Shown here: in pieces, positions 23,867-36,100 of the stretch
How positions within the stretch are numbered: the first letter of the stretch is position 1
Layout of the letters: each line of letters starts with the position of its first letter
NCBI GenBank assembly: GCA_021397845.1
Contig: CM038053.1
Coordinates: forward strand, 105,812,026-105,876,025
Direction: 5' to 3'
Length of the DNA stretch: 64,000 nt
DNA from: Areca catechu
Lineage: Eukaryota > Streptophyta > Magnoliopsida > Arecales > Arecaceae
Position numbers and translations under genes: made by a program
The notes under the pieces: generated by a model
The model's input: only the letters and a program-made list of their open reading frames with translations
The model's database searches: none
Told to the model about the DNA's origin: nothing

Positions 23867-24745
23867 GCAAGACTCGATCAGACTGACTATAACTGACTAG
23901 ACCTAAAGTCCAAACTAGATGCTCAATCAGGGTGGCAAACTAGCCTATAGTAACCCTGTACTCAGCCAGGCAGGTGTAAGGGGAGTGTTAGGTCCCTGAT
24001 TGCCAATCCTAGACACCAATCAGAGATTGGCCAGGTAGGTGGACCAGCACACAAGCCCTTCAAGATTGAATCCCTAAACCACCGTTCTAGACACTGAGCA
24101 CAAGGCACACACAGGTTAACTTGACACAGTGATCTAACACTAGCCCGGACCCGACCAGTTGGTGTCCCTAGCCCACTAGGGCAAATTAAGTCTAATTAAT
24201 TTTAGGTTAAGGCTTGGGACTGAATGCAAGGGATGTGATTTTGGGCTAAGGAGAGGTGATCACATCCTCCCCCCATCTGATATAGCAAGAGTGCCCTTAA
24301 AAGTAAATTATGCAATGATGGCAGGCAGATGAGGATGCAAATTAGGGTTTAGATATTTTTTTTTGGTATTTTTGGAGAATATGTATTTTTTTTTGGTTTT
24401 TTTTAAATAGAAGAAAACTTTCAAATCATGGCCTAATATACTGGAAATATACTAAAATTAAGAAATATGCAAAAACTCCTAAACAAAACCCTAAAACTTC
24501 CAAACTTGTCTTGCTAAAAAAAACAGAGCCAAAAATTTGCAGGCCCTATTTCGGCTTGAAGAAAATTCACAGGCCATAATAAAATCTGAAAGAATTTTTA
24601 AAATTACTGTGAATTATGATAAATCCAGGAAAATAAATTTTAGAATTTTTGGAGTTTTTAACAGGGATAAATAATTAAAATAACAGAGTATATACGGACT
24701 GAAAAATTGCAGAAAACAAGCCCTAATCTAAGCTCTGATACCAAA
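23867..24745 (-). other. Chr-D leader with primer-binding site
   Basis: No gene. The primer site at 24731-24743 (TGGTATCAGAGCT on the minus strand) is complementary to the initiator-Met tRNA end and begins two bases after the 5' LTR. The remainder is AT-rich near the LTR and mixed nearer the open frame. Confidence 0.8.
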
Positions 24746-26200
24746 TGATGGGGGACTAATATGCATGCAATTCTTTTTGTATGTTTTACATGTTGAGTTA
24801 GGTGATTAATTCCCAAATTTCAGATCAAAATTATTTGTAGGGAGTTTTGTATGAATTTTTGAAGATCAGCATGCAGATTAGGACCTAGAAAAGTAGCAAA
24901 GAAGGACCGCCGGGGCTGAGAAGCCTCGGTTAGGGCAAGTTCTCCTACAATAAAACTACTGGAGGTAGAGGGGTGTACCTGACAATGTCTGTAAAGATCG
25001 CAGTGAAGGGGTCTCTCGTTCCTCGATGGATGCGGCCTGGAAAACCGAGCCAAAGACCCGCGGATACCCGGCTTTCTGCTCGGTGATCCGATTGAGGCTT
25101 GGCTGGAGTCGTTGGATTCGTAGGAACTCAGGGACCTACAAACGACCTGTCAGGGGTTAGAAAACTCACAAAGGAACAAGAAAGCAAAGGGAAAACAGCA
25201 AGGGAAGGCTTCTTTTGGAGTGGGCATCCAGGGATCTGAGATGCTTGTTGGCAGCAGGAAGATGATTGCAGCACTGGGAAGAAAAACTCTCGCAAACCCC
25301 TTTATGCACACAGCAGGGTATCACACAACTCAATAGAAGAACTCAAGGTTTTCATTCATCAAAAATCCTCCTCGTACAAGAGGCTAGGGTCCCTTAAATA
25401 GACCCTTAACCTTGGGCTCCAAGTAAGGGTACATAAGTCTTTACATAAGAATCATTTTCCCTCTCAAATCCTAGCTAGAAAATAAGGAAATATTAGGTAG
25501 AAAAATCCCTAAAAATTTTCTTGACTTGGTCAAGACTCCAAGGACGCCTAGGGGGGGCGTGTTGGGCTTCTAGGAGCAGCAAAAGGCCGGCCCAAAGGGG
25601 CTCGGGTGCATGGGTTTGGGCCTCTGGAAGCTGGGGTGGCCTGGTAGCCAGGTAGCAGGAATATTCCCTGGTATCTTGCTTCTTAGGGGCTTGGGCTTGG
25701 CACCTGGGCTTGATTTCTTTGGGCTAAGATGCAGATGGACCTTTGGAATCATGGATGCCCTTATCTATGAGTATACTTTGGCATCTGGAAGGGAATCTGA
25801 GCATCTGGAGGGCATCTGCAAGAAATCAGGATTTTCTGAATTTTCCTCCTGGGGTCTTCAAATCTTCAAGCTAGGTTGGACTTGGGCTATACTTCCATGT
25901 CTTCAATCTAGTTGGACTTGGTCTTCACTTGTATGATATAGTCTTGAGTCTTCAGTATGCTTGGACAGGACTCAGAAAAATAAAATTAGCTCAACATGAG
26001 CTGACTAGCATTGGACTGAACTAGCTCAACATGAGCTGACAAGTACAGAACTGAAATAACAACTCAAAATACTCAAATAACAACTAAAATAGACTCAGAT
26101 GAGCTAAGCCCTTATTACAGATGGACTCATAAATTATTGATCAATTCACAGAGGATTGAAAAGCCTCTATCTTATTCTGGTGCCTCCGGTGTCCCCACCA
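24746..26200 (-). repeat. Chr-D 5' LTR (1455 bases)
   Basis: Pairs with 19953-21406 as described there. TATA-like CTATTTAAG on the minus strand at 25393-25401. The right end GTGTCCCCACCA is followed directly by the duplication TTTTA. Confidence 0.93.
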
Positions 26201-26350
26201 TTTTAGAATGACCTTCCATAATTGAAAATCGATAGCTTGAATATATATTTTCATTCTAGCTTTCCAATATGAATAATTTGTGCCAGTGAAGAGTGGAGGT
26301 CTATTGGTAGATTGGCCTTCGGCTAAGGATGTATTCATGAGATGAGCCAT
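26201..26350 (-). pseudogene. Sire-A gag, 5' portion
   Basis: Starts at 26350 with MAHLMNTSLAEGQSTNRPPL and reads to LWKVIL before Chr-D. The Sire-B paralogue continues from the same residue without a break (31282 onward), which confirms the insertion point. This part has no internal stop. Confidence 0.9.
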
Positions 26351-26382
26351 AAATCTTCACTCTAAATGTATTCAGAGACACT

Positions 26383-26394
26383 GCTCTGATACCA
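26383..26394 (-). promoter_or_regulatory. Sire-A primer-binding site
   Basis: TGGTATCAGAGC on the minus strand, complementary to initiator-Met tRNA, two bases inside the 5' LTR that ends at 26397. It fixes the strand of Sire-A. Confidence 0.9.
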
Positions 26395-26653
26395 GTTGTT
26401 GCCCAGGTGGCTTTCCTAAGAGGTGGGTGAATTGGAAATTTAAAAAGTTTAAGCACTTTTGTGCTTTTTAAAAATCCCTTGAAGTGTTGAGTGCTGTGAT
26501 TGAAATAATTGAAATTAGAAGCAAGATATAAAAGGAATGTACAACACAAACACAAGAAATTTTATAGTGGTTCGGAGCAACCCAGCTCCTACATCCACTA
26601 CCCAAGATTACCACTTTAGATTTCCACTATATCCCCCACTAGAATACAGTTGG

Positions 26654-28261
26654 TGTTGACCCCTGGAATGATTTTGATGATCATAAAATATTAGAGCATG
26701 TATGCTTTACTTATTCTTTCAATTACTTGAAAAGTTTTTGTAGGAAAATGTTTATCTTTACTTTAATTAGTTTTCTAATTGGTTGAAAGGTATTCCAATA
26801 TTGTATAGACTCTTATGTACTTCAAATTGTAAAGCCTTAATTTTTTCATTTATGTAATCTTGTAAAAGGGCTATAAAAATTATAAAAATAAGAGGAGTAG
26901 ATTAGTTCTTGTTGGATTCTTGATTTGAAGAACTTTGGAGAAGTTTGAAGCATTAAAAGGAGTTTTTTTATAAGAGCTGACTTATGGATCAAGAGCCAAC
27001 TCCTTCTGGCATGGCACAAAAAACTTTCAGAGTTTCAGTACCTCGAGCCGACTCAAGCCCCAAGAGCCAACTCAATGAAGAACCAATATTTTTGAAGACT
27101 GAGACCTCGAGCCGACTCAAGCCTAGAAGAGCTGACTCGTCTAGAGTTATGTTTATTGATGATTGTGACTTCAAGCCGACTCAGCCTTGAAGAGTCGACT
27201 CAAGAAAAATTTGAATTTATGTTGATTGAGAGTTCGAGCCAACTCAACCCAGAAGAGCCAACTCACACAAAATTTTTACTGGGGCTGTCTGAGACTTCGA
27301 GCCAACTCGTGGACCTCGAGCCAACTTGAGTGACAGCTTTTTGCAGTATAACGGCTAGTTGCAGAATGTCATTTTTGAACTCAAAAAACCCTCCAACAGC
27401 TCTATTTCAATTCCCTAGGCCCTACAATGGATATTTATGTTGGAAAACTATAAAAGGGAGTATTTTTAATGGATAAAACAATTTTTGAGGGATTATTCAT
27501 TGATTATTCTTTGGAAGTTGAAAGGTCTTCAAGTCTTTCACCAACTCACTTCAAGAGCATTCAAGACATGATTCAAAGCTCCACCAACTGTTCTTCATCA
27601 TTGAATCCAACCTTTAAAGAAGTAAAGAAGCAGCTTAAAGAGCATTAAAGAGCATTCAAGGCTAGGTTTCACTTTGATCTTCATCGGCAACACTTAAACA
27701 AACTCGATTTATTGTATAGTTGCTTTACATTTTGATTTATCTTTGTTTTCTCTCTAAGAATAGCAAGGGGCTGTGTCTTAAGAGAGGGTTAAAGATTTTT
27801 AGGTGAGCCTTTTGAAAACCTAATTTGGGTTCTTGGTGATCCCAGCATAAAACCAAGATTAGGATTTTTTTGGTGATCTTATTTAAAACCAAAGGGTGTA
27901 GGGTTTCTTTGGTGATCCTGTTTAAAATCAAAGGGTGCAGGGTTTTCTTTGGTGATTCCGGTAAAACCAAAGTGTATAGGTTTGGATTGTGAGCCCGTTA
28001 AAATAATCCAACTGTATTCCGGTAGGGAGATATAGTAGAAATCCCAAGTGGTGCTTAGGTAGTGGACATAGGAGCTGGTTGCTCCGAACCACTCTAAATT
28101 TCTTATGCTTGTGATTGTGCTTACTTTACTTTATTGCATTTATTTAATTGCTTCTGCATTGCATATTGCACCACAACACCAAAAAAAAATTAAATTGCTC
28201 ATACTTGATAAAGTTTTCATAATCCCAATTCACCCCTTCTTGGGAAGCCACCTGGGCAGCA
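26654..28261 (+). mobile_element. Sire-C: solo LTR of the Sire family
   Basis: 1608 bases, TGTTGACCCCTGG to CACCTGGGCAGCA, flanked by a perfect 5-base duplication GTTGG at 26649-26653 and 28262-28266. There is no internal region, so it arose by recombination between the two LTRs of a former full element. It has its own GCCGAC cluster (27047, 27111, 27175 exact, many variants, 26986-27345) and a TATAAAAG box at 27449-27456. It is diverged from the A and B LTRs and represents another subfamily. Confidence 0.93.
26986..27456 (+). promoter_or_regulatory. GCCGAC cluster and TATA box of Sire-C
   Basis: Exact GCCGAC at 27047, 27111 and 27175, each within GAGCCGACTCA-like words or AAGCCGACTCA, plus about ten variants such as GAGCCAACTC and GAGCTGACTC. 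TATAAAAG follows at 27449, about 110 bases past the cluster. This arrangement is the same as in Sire-B. Confidence 0.55.
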
Positions 28262-29650
28262 GTTGGATTATTTTAACAGGCTCACAATCCAAACCTCTAC
28301 ACTTTAATTTTTAAATTGGGCTCACCAAAGAAACCCAACACTTGGTTTTAATAGGATTACCAAGAACCCAACACTTGGTTTTAACATAGGCTAACCAAGA
28401 ACCTATTTGGTTTTTTTAAACTGGGCTCACCAATAACCCAATAATTCAAAAAGAATTGTAAAGAAAAAGCAACAGAATGATAAACAAATTTTGTTGAATG
28501 GTTGTCGATGCAACTCTAGAGAAGCCCAATTGATTGTACTTCAATGCACTTGGTTGGCTTCTTCAACTTCTTCAATAAATGTTTCAAGCTTCAAATGTGA
28601 GTTGGTGAAGACTTGAAGTCTATCTTGAATGCTCTTGCAGTGCTCTCTTTCTCACAAAGTAGCTTGGATATTCAATTTAGCATTTACTCATCATCTCTTG
28701 CTTCTAAGTAGTTTAAATCCCTCAAATATATATATTTTTGTACTCTTCTCAGACGAATTTAGTCATTGTAGACTATTGGAATGTGACATTTGATAGTTGG
28801 AGCACTTTTTGGATTCAAATTCTAAGTTCTTGAACTAGCCGTTATAAGCCTGAAAATGACCTTCGAGTCGGCTCGGATTACTCGAGTCGGCTCGACTCCT
28901 CAGAGTAGTTCTTGTTGAGTCGACTTGCTTCATTCTTGTCAGCTCGGTTGCACAGTATTCTGATTCCTCACTCTGTAAGAGTCAGCTCGTCTTGATTCTA
29001 GTCAACTCAGATCCTTAGGCCTTCAAACATGTAGTCTAGAAGAGTCAGTTCTTTCTCTTTAGAGTTGGCTCGGTTGGCTGTAGTTCTCAAAGCTCTTTTT
29101 CTGGACTCTAAAGGAGTCGGCTCGGATGTCTGACAGTACAAAGTAGTCGACTTAGATTCCCTTTGGGTCGGCTCGGTTGTCTGATTCAGAAAATCATGAA
29201 CTAGACGAGTCGGCTCGGGTCCCTTAGAGTCGGCTTGGATATCTGCATGCCAGAAATCTTCATGCATCCCATGTGCCAGAGTCAGTTCTCTTCTCTTCGA
29301 GTCAGCTTGGATGAGTTTTTCAGTGAATTATCAGTTTTTCTCCATAAATCATCCAGCAAGTCTTCAAAATCTCAAGATGCCTTCAATTCTTGTAACCAAT
29401 CTTTTCTAGGAAACTTAAGCTTAAAACACATCTAAAAGTAACCCATTTTCATGATTTTTACTTAACTTTTTCTTTGGGTTCTTCTTTACATGAACCGCTT
29501 ACAACATAACTCATTTCAAAACTAAGAATGTAGGAGTTGAAATTAAACAATGAAATCATCCTACAAAAACTTGTAAAACACTTGAAGAGTTGTTAGTAAA
29601 ACAAATGCATGCTCCAATATTTGGTTATCATCAAAATCACTTATGGGGTC

Positions 29651-31238
29651 AGTTGACCCCTAAAGTGATTTTGATGATAACAAAACATTGGAGCATACAT
29701 TTAGTTATCTAACAACTCCTCAAATGATTGACAAGTTTTTGTAGGACAACTACATTGATACATCTTTTAACTCCTACAATCTTTAATGTTTTGTGTTGAG
29801 TTGTAAATTATTTAGAATCTTGTAAAGAAGAACCCTACAAAAAATTTCTATTAAAAACAAGTTCAAGGGTTACTTCTAGCAGTCTTTCAAGCTTCAAGTT
29901 TTCCTTTAATTTTTGTAAAATGTGCTTGAAGAAGATCTTTAAAGCTTGGGACAAGTGTTTTGGAAGTTTGAAGCTGATCTGGCTGAAGAACCACATTCGA
30001 GCCGACTGGATGAATAACCTAGCCGACTCTGGCACTGGCACTGAAGACAAGTTCTCTAGCACGTAGATACAGCTGACTGGCACCAAGGTCCAGCCGACTC
30101 ATCCAGAACTAGGTTGAGAAGGATCTGTGATTCTCAAGAATCCGAGCCGATAGGAATTAGATCTAGCTGACTCATCCAGAACTCAGTTGAAAATGGTCTA
30201 AGAGGCCTCTGAGACTCCTGCCGACTGGAATTCAACACAGCCGACTCGTCAAGAGTGAGGTATTTTCTCAGCTGTGGAAGCTAGCTGACTGGCACTCAAC
30301 CCAGTCGACTCGAACTTCATTCGAGCTGACTCGAAGTCTGTCCGAGCCAATTGGAATGGCGGGGTCACCTCCAACGGCTAGTTCCAGTTCTCAATTTTTG
30401 AATTCCAAAAGGGCTCCAATGGTAACCTGTCACCTCCCAATGGTCTACAACGTTCAAAATCAAGGGAAGGTAGTTGAAGTCTCTATAAATAAGGTATGAG
30501 AATATCCTTAAAGAGGCTAATGATTTATTGAGCATTTATTGAACACTAATTGAAGTGATGTAAGAGAGCACTAGAGCTTTAAAGTTTGCCTTCAAGCCTG
30601 CAACAACTCTTACCAAAAGCTTGAAGCACCTTTTTGAGGAAAGCAAGGAAGCCATTGAAGTGCATTGAAGAGCATTCAGTGGATCTTCACTCGAGCTGCA
30701 TTGGCAACCATCCAGACAGCAGAGTTTGTCTTTACTGTTGTTTTTTTAATCTATCATTTAGAATATCTGGGTTATTAGTGAGCCCTGTTGTAAAAATCAA
30801 ATAGGTTTCTTTGGTGAGCCTTTAAAAACCAAAGTGTAGAGGTTTCTTTGGTGAGCCTAGCTAAAAACCAAAGTGTAGAGGTTTTAGGTGAACCTGTAAA
30901 AACCTAACTTGGATTTCTTTGGTGAGCCCGGTTTCAAAAACCAAAGTATAGAGGTTTGGATTGTGAGCCTGTAAAACAATCCGACTGTATTTCGGTTTGG
31001 GGGATATAGTAAAAATCCCGAGTGGTGAACTTAGGTAGTGGACGTAGAAGCTGGGTTGCTCCAAACCACTATAAATTTACTTTGTTTGTGTTGTGTTTGT
31101 TTTATCCTTTAGCTTCTGTTTTCATTCTCTGATTAACACAGCACCTAACCACTAATTGGAATTACTTGTGCACATATTCTAGAAAATTTTGTAATTCCCA
31201 ATTCACCCCCCTCTTGGGACTAAGCCACCTGGGCAACA
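29651..31238 (+). repeat. Sire-B 5' LTR (1588 bases)
   Basis: (A)GTTGACCCCTAAAG to GCCACCTGGGCAACA. By eye some 95-97% identical to the 3' LTR (39394-40980). Many of the differences are C/T changes within the GCCGAC cluster. A TATA box is at 30484-30490. Confidence 0.92.
29995..30490 (+). promoter_or_regulatory. GCCGAC cluster and TATA box of the Sire-B 5' LTR
   Basis: Exact GCCGAC at 30001, 30022, 30093, 30220 and 30240, with variants GCTGAC, GTCGAC and GCCGAT between. The strong box CTATAAATAAG follows at 30482-30492. In the 3' LTR the same interval keeps eight exact copies. Mutated sites differ mostly by CpG transitions. Confidence 0.55.
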
Positions 31239-31240
31239 GC

Positions 31241-31252
31241 TGGTATCAGAGC
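31241..31252 (+). promoter_or_regulatory. Sire-B primer-binding site
   Basis: TGGTATCAGAGC, two bases after the LTR end CAACA; complementary to initiator-Met tRNA. Confidence 0.93.
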
Positions 31253-31281
31253 CAGGTTTCTGATTGCTTGAGTTATGTTCG

Positions 31282-33176
31282 ATGGCTCATCCCATGAGTA
31301 CATCCTTGGCTGAGGGCCAATCTACAAATATACCTCTTCTATTCACAGGCACTAATTATTCATATTGGAAAGAATGAATGAAAACTTACATACAAGCTGT
31401 AGATTTTCAATTGTGGAAGGTCATCTTGAAAGGGCCACACATTCCCACAATTAAAATTGATGGCGTGAACATCCCTAAGCCTGAAGAGGACTGGGATGAT
31501 CATGACATGAAGATGGGGGAATTGAATGCCAAAGCAATGAATTTGTTATATTGTTCTTTGGATGCTAACGAGTTCAACCAAATTTTCACTTGCTCATCAG
31601 CAAAGAAAACTTGGGATAAACTCGAGGTGACCCATTAGGGAACTTCCCAAGTGAAAACCTCCAAGATAAATATTTTAGTTCATAATTATGAATTATTCAA
31701 AATGGAACCTTTTGAAACAATATCTGCCATGTTCTCTAGATTTACAAATATTATTAATGGTTTAAAGAGTCTTGGCAGGGTATTCTCCAATGTAGATCTA
31801 GTTCAGAAGATTCTTCGTTCTTTGCCCGACAAATGGGATCCCAAGGTAACTGCGATCCAGGAAGCCAAAGATCTCAACACTTTAATGCTGGATGAACTGC
31901 TGGGATCACTCATCACCCACGAGCTAACAATGCAACACAGAACGGAAGATGAGCAAAAGAAAAAGAAGACAATCGCCTTCAAAGCTGCTTCCGATTCAAA
32001 GAGGGATGATGAAGAATCTGAAGATGAAAGCACCTCCTCCAATGACAACTTAGAAGATGAAGACATCGCTATGGTTGTAAGGAGATTTAAAAAATTTATG
32101 GGAAGAAAGAAAGGAAGGTACAACCAGAAATTTCACAAGAAGGATTATAGAAAGGAAAAGGAAAAGGACAGAGAGAAAGACAAAGAGGTAGTCCCTACGT
32201 GCTACAAATGTAAGAAGCTGGGGCACATACGTCTGGACTGTCCAATGTTGAAGAAATCCTTCAGACCGAAGAAGAAAAAGAAAACCATGGTTGCCACATG
32301 GTCCGATAGTGAAGACTCAACATCATCAGAAGAAGAAGGGACCACCAAAACTGCCAATCTCTGCTTAATGGGTCTCGAAGATGAGGTAACATCCCCTAAT
32401 AACTGCACTAAATTTACTTTTGAAGAATTAAATTCTGCTTTTCATGATTTACTTTCTGAATTTAAGAAAGCTGGAGTAAAGATAAAATCTTTGAAAAATA
32501 TGAATTATTCTTTACTCAAACAAAAAGATGAAATTTCATAAAGAACACTTTATTACAAAAAGATTTGTATGACTTTTCTAAAAAAATTGAAAAACTGAAA
32601 AATGAGAATTTATCATATGAAAAGAAAAATACTGATTTACTTGCTGAAAATAATGAATTAAAAAAGGAGGTTATAAAACTCAAGCCTTTGGTTGAAAAAC
32701 TCACTTTATCTTCAAATAAGCTTGAGCTAATCTTAAAAGAACAATGAATTTCTAAAAATAAAGCTAGAATTGGTTTCAACACTTCTTTTGTAAATGGAAT
32801 TTCAGCAACAACTTTTGTGAAATCCAAAACACCAGCTCAAAATTTTTTATCTTAAAAAGTTTCAGCCACACCAAAAGCTGTTTCTACTTCAAAATCTTTA
32901 TCATATGCTCCTAAGAATTTGATAAAAAATGCATACATTCCAAAAAGTTTGAAATCTGCATCAAGTGCATCAACTTTTAGAATGTCAAATTCTATTTCTA
33001 ACAAAAATTCTAAAGTTGTTTGCTATGCTTGCAAAAGAATAGGACATAAAGCTTTTGAATGCAATAACCTTAGAAATGTCCATAAAAAGATTAAAAAGAT
33101 TTGGATTCCCAAAGGAACCACCTCTGCTGACCTGCAAGGACCCAAGGTAGCTTGGGTACCTAAAAGAATTCATTGA
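31282..33176 (+). pseudogene. Sire-B gag, broken
   Basis: Start MAHPMSTSLAEGQSTN at 31282. Stops at 31375-31377 and 31636-31638, a frameshift between 32541 and 32565, and stops near 32745 and 32855. Features: UBN2-type Gag region, first CCHC knuckle CYKCKKLGHIRLDC (about 32200-32241), Lys/Glu-rich coiled coil (32565-32747), second knuckle CYACKRIGHKAFEC (33021-33062), and the sequence AWVPKR just before the end. Two knuckles flanking a coiled coil are typical of Sirevirus Gag. Gag stops at TGA 33174-33176, where the protease frame is already open. Confidence 0.85.
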
Positions 33177-36100
33177 ATGTTTTGCAGGAATGTCTTGCAG
33201 CCCAAAAGTTGAAGAAAAGATGGTACTTGGATAGCGGCTGCTCAAGATATATGACGGGTGACAAGGACCAATTCATCACCCTTGAAGTGAAAGGAGGTAT
33301 GGTTACCTTTGGAGATAATGGCAAAATAAGAATAATCGGTATCGGTAAGATCAAAATAACTCCCTTCACTTTTATTAAAAATGTTTTGCTAGTAAACAAA
33401 TTGAAGCATAACCTGTTAAGTATAAGTCAATTATGTGATAAAGGCTTCAAGGTTGTCTTTGAGTCTTCTATGTGCATAGTAACCAACTCTTTAGATTATA
33501 GCAATAAATTTATTGGACATAGACTCGGGAATATCTATGTGGTAGATCTTAATGATCTTGCCATGTCTAGTAGCCCTAGTTTAGTTGCAATGAATGCTAA
33601 GACCAAAGAGTCAGGCTTACTTTGGCATAGATGATTAGGTCATGCTAGCATGCATACAATTGCCAAATTAATTTCTAAAGATCTTGTTAGATGCATGCCT
33701 AAGTTTAAAGTTGATTTAAATCATGTTTGTGATGCATGCCAAATGGGTAAACAAACTAGGGGGAGTTTTAAATCAAAGAATATAGTTTCTACAACAAGAT
33801 CTCTTGAACTACTTCACATGGATCTTTTCGGACCTACTGGGACCACTAGCCTAGGAGGGATGAAATATGCTCTTGTGATAGTAGATGATTTTTCGAGATT
33901 TACATGGATTTTGTTTATTGCATCGAAAGATGAAACTTTTCATGTTTTCCGAAAATTTCATAAAAAGATTTCAAATCAAAAGAACTTATCTTTGATTTCA
34001 ATCATAAGTGATCATGGAACTGAGTTTGAAAATCAATTTTTTGAAGATTATTGTACTGAATTTGGCATTGATCACAACTTCTCCACTCCTAGAACACCTC
34101 AACAAAATGGTGTTGTAGAGAGGAAAAACAGGACATTGGAAGAAATGGCTCACACAATGTTGTGTGAAGGCAATCTTTCAAAGTACTTTTGGACAGAAGT
34201 GGTGAACACTGCATGTTATATTTTAAAATGCGTTTTGATCCATCCTATTTTAAAGAAAACCCCCTATGAGCTTTGGAATGACAAAAAACCCAACATTAGT
34301 TGTTTTCATGTGTTTGGTTGTAAATGCTTTGTGCATAACAATGGAAAAGATAATTTAGAAAAATATGATTCTAAAGCTGATGATGCAATTTTCCTAGATT
34401 ATTCATTACATGGCAAAGCATATAGGGTTTTTAATAAAAGGACTCTTACTGTTGAAAAGTCAATTCATGTTGTATTTATTGAAACTAACCCTACACCTTC
34501 TAGACAAGAAGAGTGCATAGACAATGATGCAGGTACATTGCAAAAAGGAATGGATGACTTGAGCATTCAAGATAAAGACACTCAAGGTGTAGAAGAAACA
34601 GTAAGTAAGGATCACACCGATCTACCAAGGGACTGGAGGTATGTTACATCTCACCCTAAAGAATTAATAATAGGAGATCCTTCACATGGTGTTAAGACTA
34701 GGGCTGCACATAAGGATGCACATGATTACCTAGCCTTTGTATCACAAATAGAACCCCATAGCTTAGAAGAGGCTGAGACTGACCCAAACTGGATGATGGC
34801 AATGCATGAAGAATTAAACCAGTTTGAAAGAAATAAGGTATGGACACTTGTAGATAGACCTACAAACCACCCAATTATAGGAACTAAATGGGTCTATAGG
34901 AATAAATTAGATGAACAAGGAAATATTATAAGGAACAAAGCTAGATTAGTGGCTAAGGGATATAACCAAGAAGAAGGAATTGATTTTGATGAAACTTATG
35001 CACCCGTAGCAAGACTAGAAGCCATTAGATTATTACTTGCATTTGCTTGCTACATGAACTTTAAACTCTTTCAAATGGATGTAAAAAGTGCATTTCTTAA
35101 TGGTTTTATCTCTGAACAAGTTTTTGTAAAACAACCATCAGGTTTTGAAAATCACGCTTTTCCAAACCATGTATTTAAATTAAACAAAGCATTGTATGGT
35201 TTGAAACAAGCACCTAGAGTCTGGTATGATAGACTTAGCACTTTCTTAATTGAAAATAATTTTTCAAGAGGAAATGTAGATAAAACTTTGTTTATCAAAA
35301 AGAAAAATAATGACATCTTAGTTGTACAAATATATGTAGATGATATCATTTTTGGTGCAACTAACGAATCTCTATGTAAAGAATTTACTAAGCTTATGCA
35401 GGGAGAATTTGAAATGAGCTTTTTGGGCGAGCTGAACTACTTCCTTGGACTTCAAGTAAAACAAACAAAGGAAGGCATCTTCATCAACCAAGCCAAATAC
35501 ATCAAGGAAATCATCAAAAAGTTTGGGATGGAGAGTAGCAAAACAATGAGCACACCTATGAGCCCAGCTTGCAGACTGGACAAAGATGAGAATGGATCCA
35601 ATGTTGACCAAAAGCTATATAGAGGTATGATCGGATCTTTATTATATTTAACTGCAAGTAGACCTGACATATTATATAGTATATGTATATGTGCTAGATT
35701 TCAGTCTTCACCTAAAGAAACACATATGCTTGCTGTAAAAAGAATAATTAAATATTTGAAAGGAACAAGTAATTTAGGAATTTGGTATTCTAAACATTCT
35801 ACTTTGAATTTGATTGGATTCTCTGATGCTGATTATACTGGTTGTAAGATAGATAGAAAAAGCACTAGTTGTACATGTCAATTTCTAGGGTTGAATTTAA
35901 TTTCGTGGCACTGTAAGAAGCAAAACTTTGTAGCCTTGTCCATAGCTGAGGCTGAGTACGTGGCTGCCGGTAGTTGTTGTGCTTAAGTGTTATGGATTAA
36001 ACAACAACTAGAAGACTTTGGTGTATCACAATCCAAAATTTTAATTAAATGTGATAACACAAGTGCTATCAATTTGACAAAGAATCCAATTCAACACTTT

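Larger units (their letters stand above)
19953..26200 (-). mobile_element. Chr-D: pol-deleted chromodomain Ty3/gypsy element with intact ends
   Basis: Perfect 5-base duplication TTTTA at 19948-19952 and 26201-26205. LTRs 19953-21406 and 24746-26200. The primer site TGGTATCAGAGCT follows the right-hand LTR on the minus strand (24731-24743), so the element reads leftward. Inside are one 605-residue open frame and, after it, the C-terminal end of integrase with a chromodomain. Protease, RT, RNase H and most of integrase are missing. By hand I count about 22 substitutions and one indel between the LTRs, roughly 98.5% identity, so it is young and must have moved using enzymes from another element, or lost pol after insertion. 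Confidence 0.93.
26397..29650 (-). repeat. Sire-A 5' LTR, interrupted by solo LTR Sire-C
   Basis: Pieces 26397-26653 and 28262-29650 together match the 3' LTR (10437-12034), with the break at ATACAGTTGG versus GTTGGATTATTTT. The last nine bases of the LTR (five duplicated) are found beyond Sire-B at 40981-40989. A GCCGAC cluster occupies 28860-29330 as in the 3' LTR. Confidence 0.9.

Noticed and set aside
10437..29650. Possible CRISPR-like array from the repeated GAGTCGGCTC words
   Set aside because: Words are short, variable and irregularly spaced, inside LTRs of a plant retrotransposon; no cas genes, and the genome is eukaryotic.
32919..33176. Second zinc knuckle in Sire-B Gag as a novel feature
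   Set aside because: A second knuckle region before the protease is, to my knowledge, usual in Sirevirus Gag; kept as annotation only.
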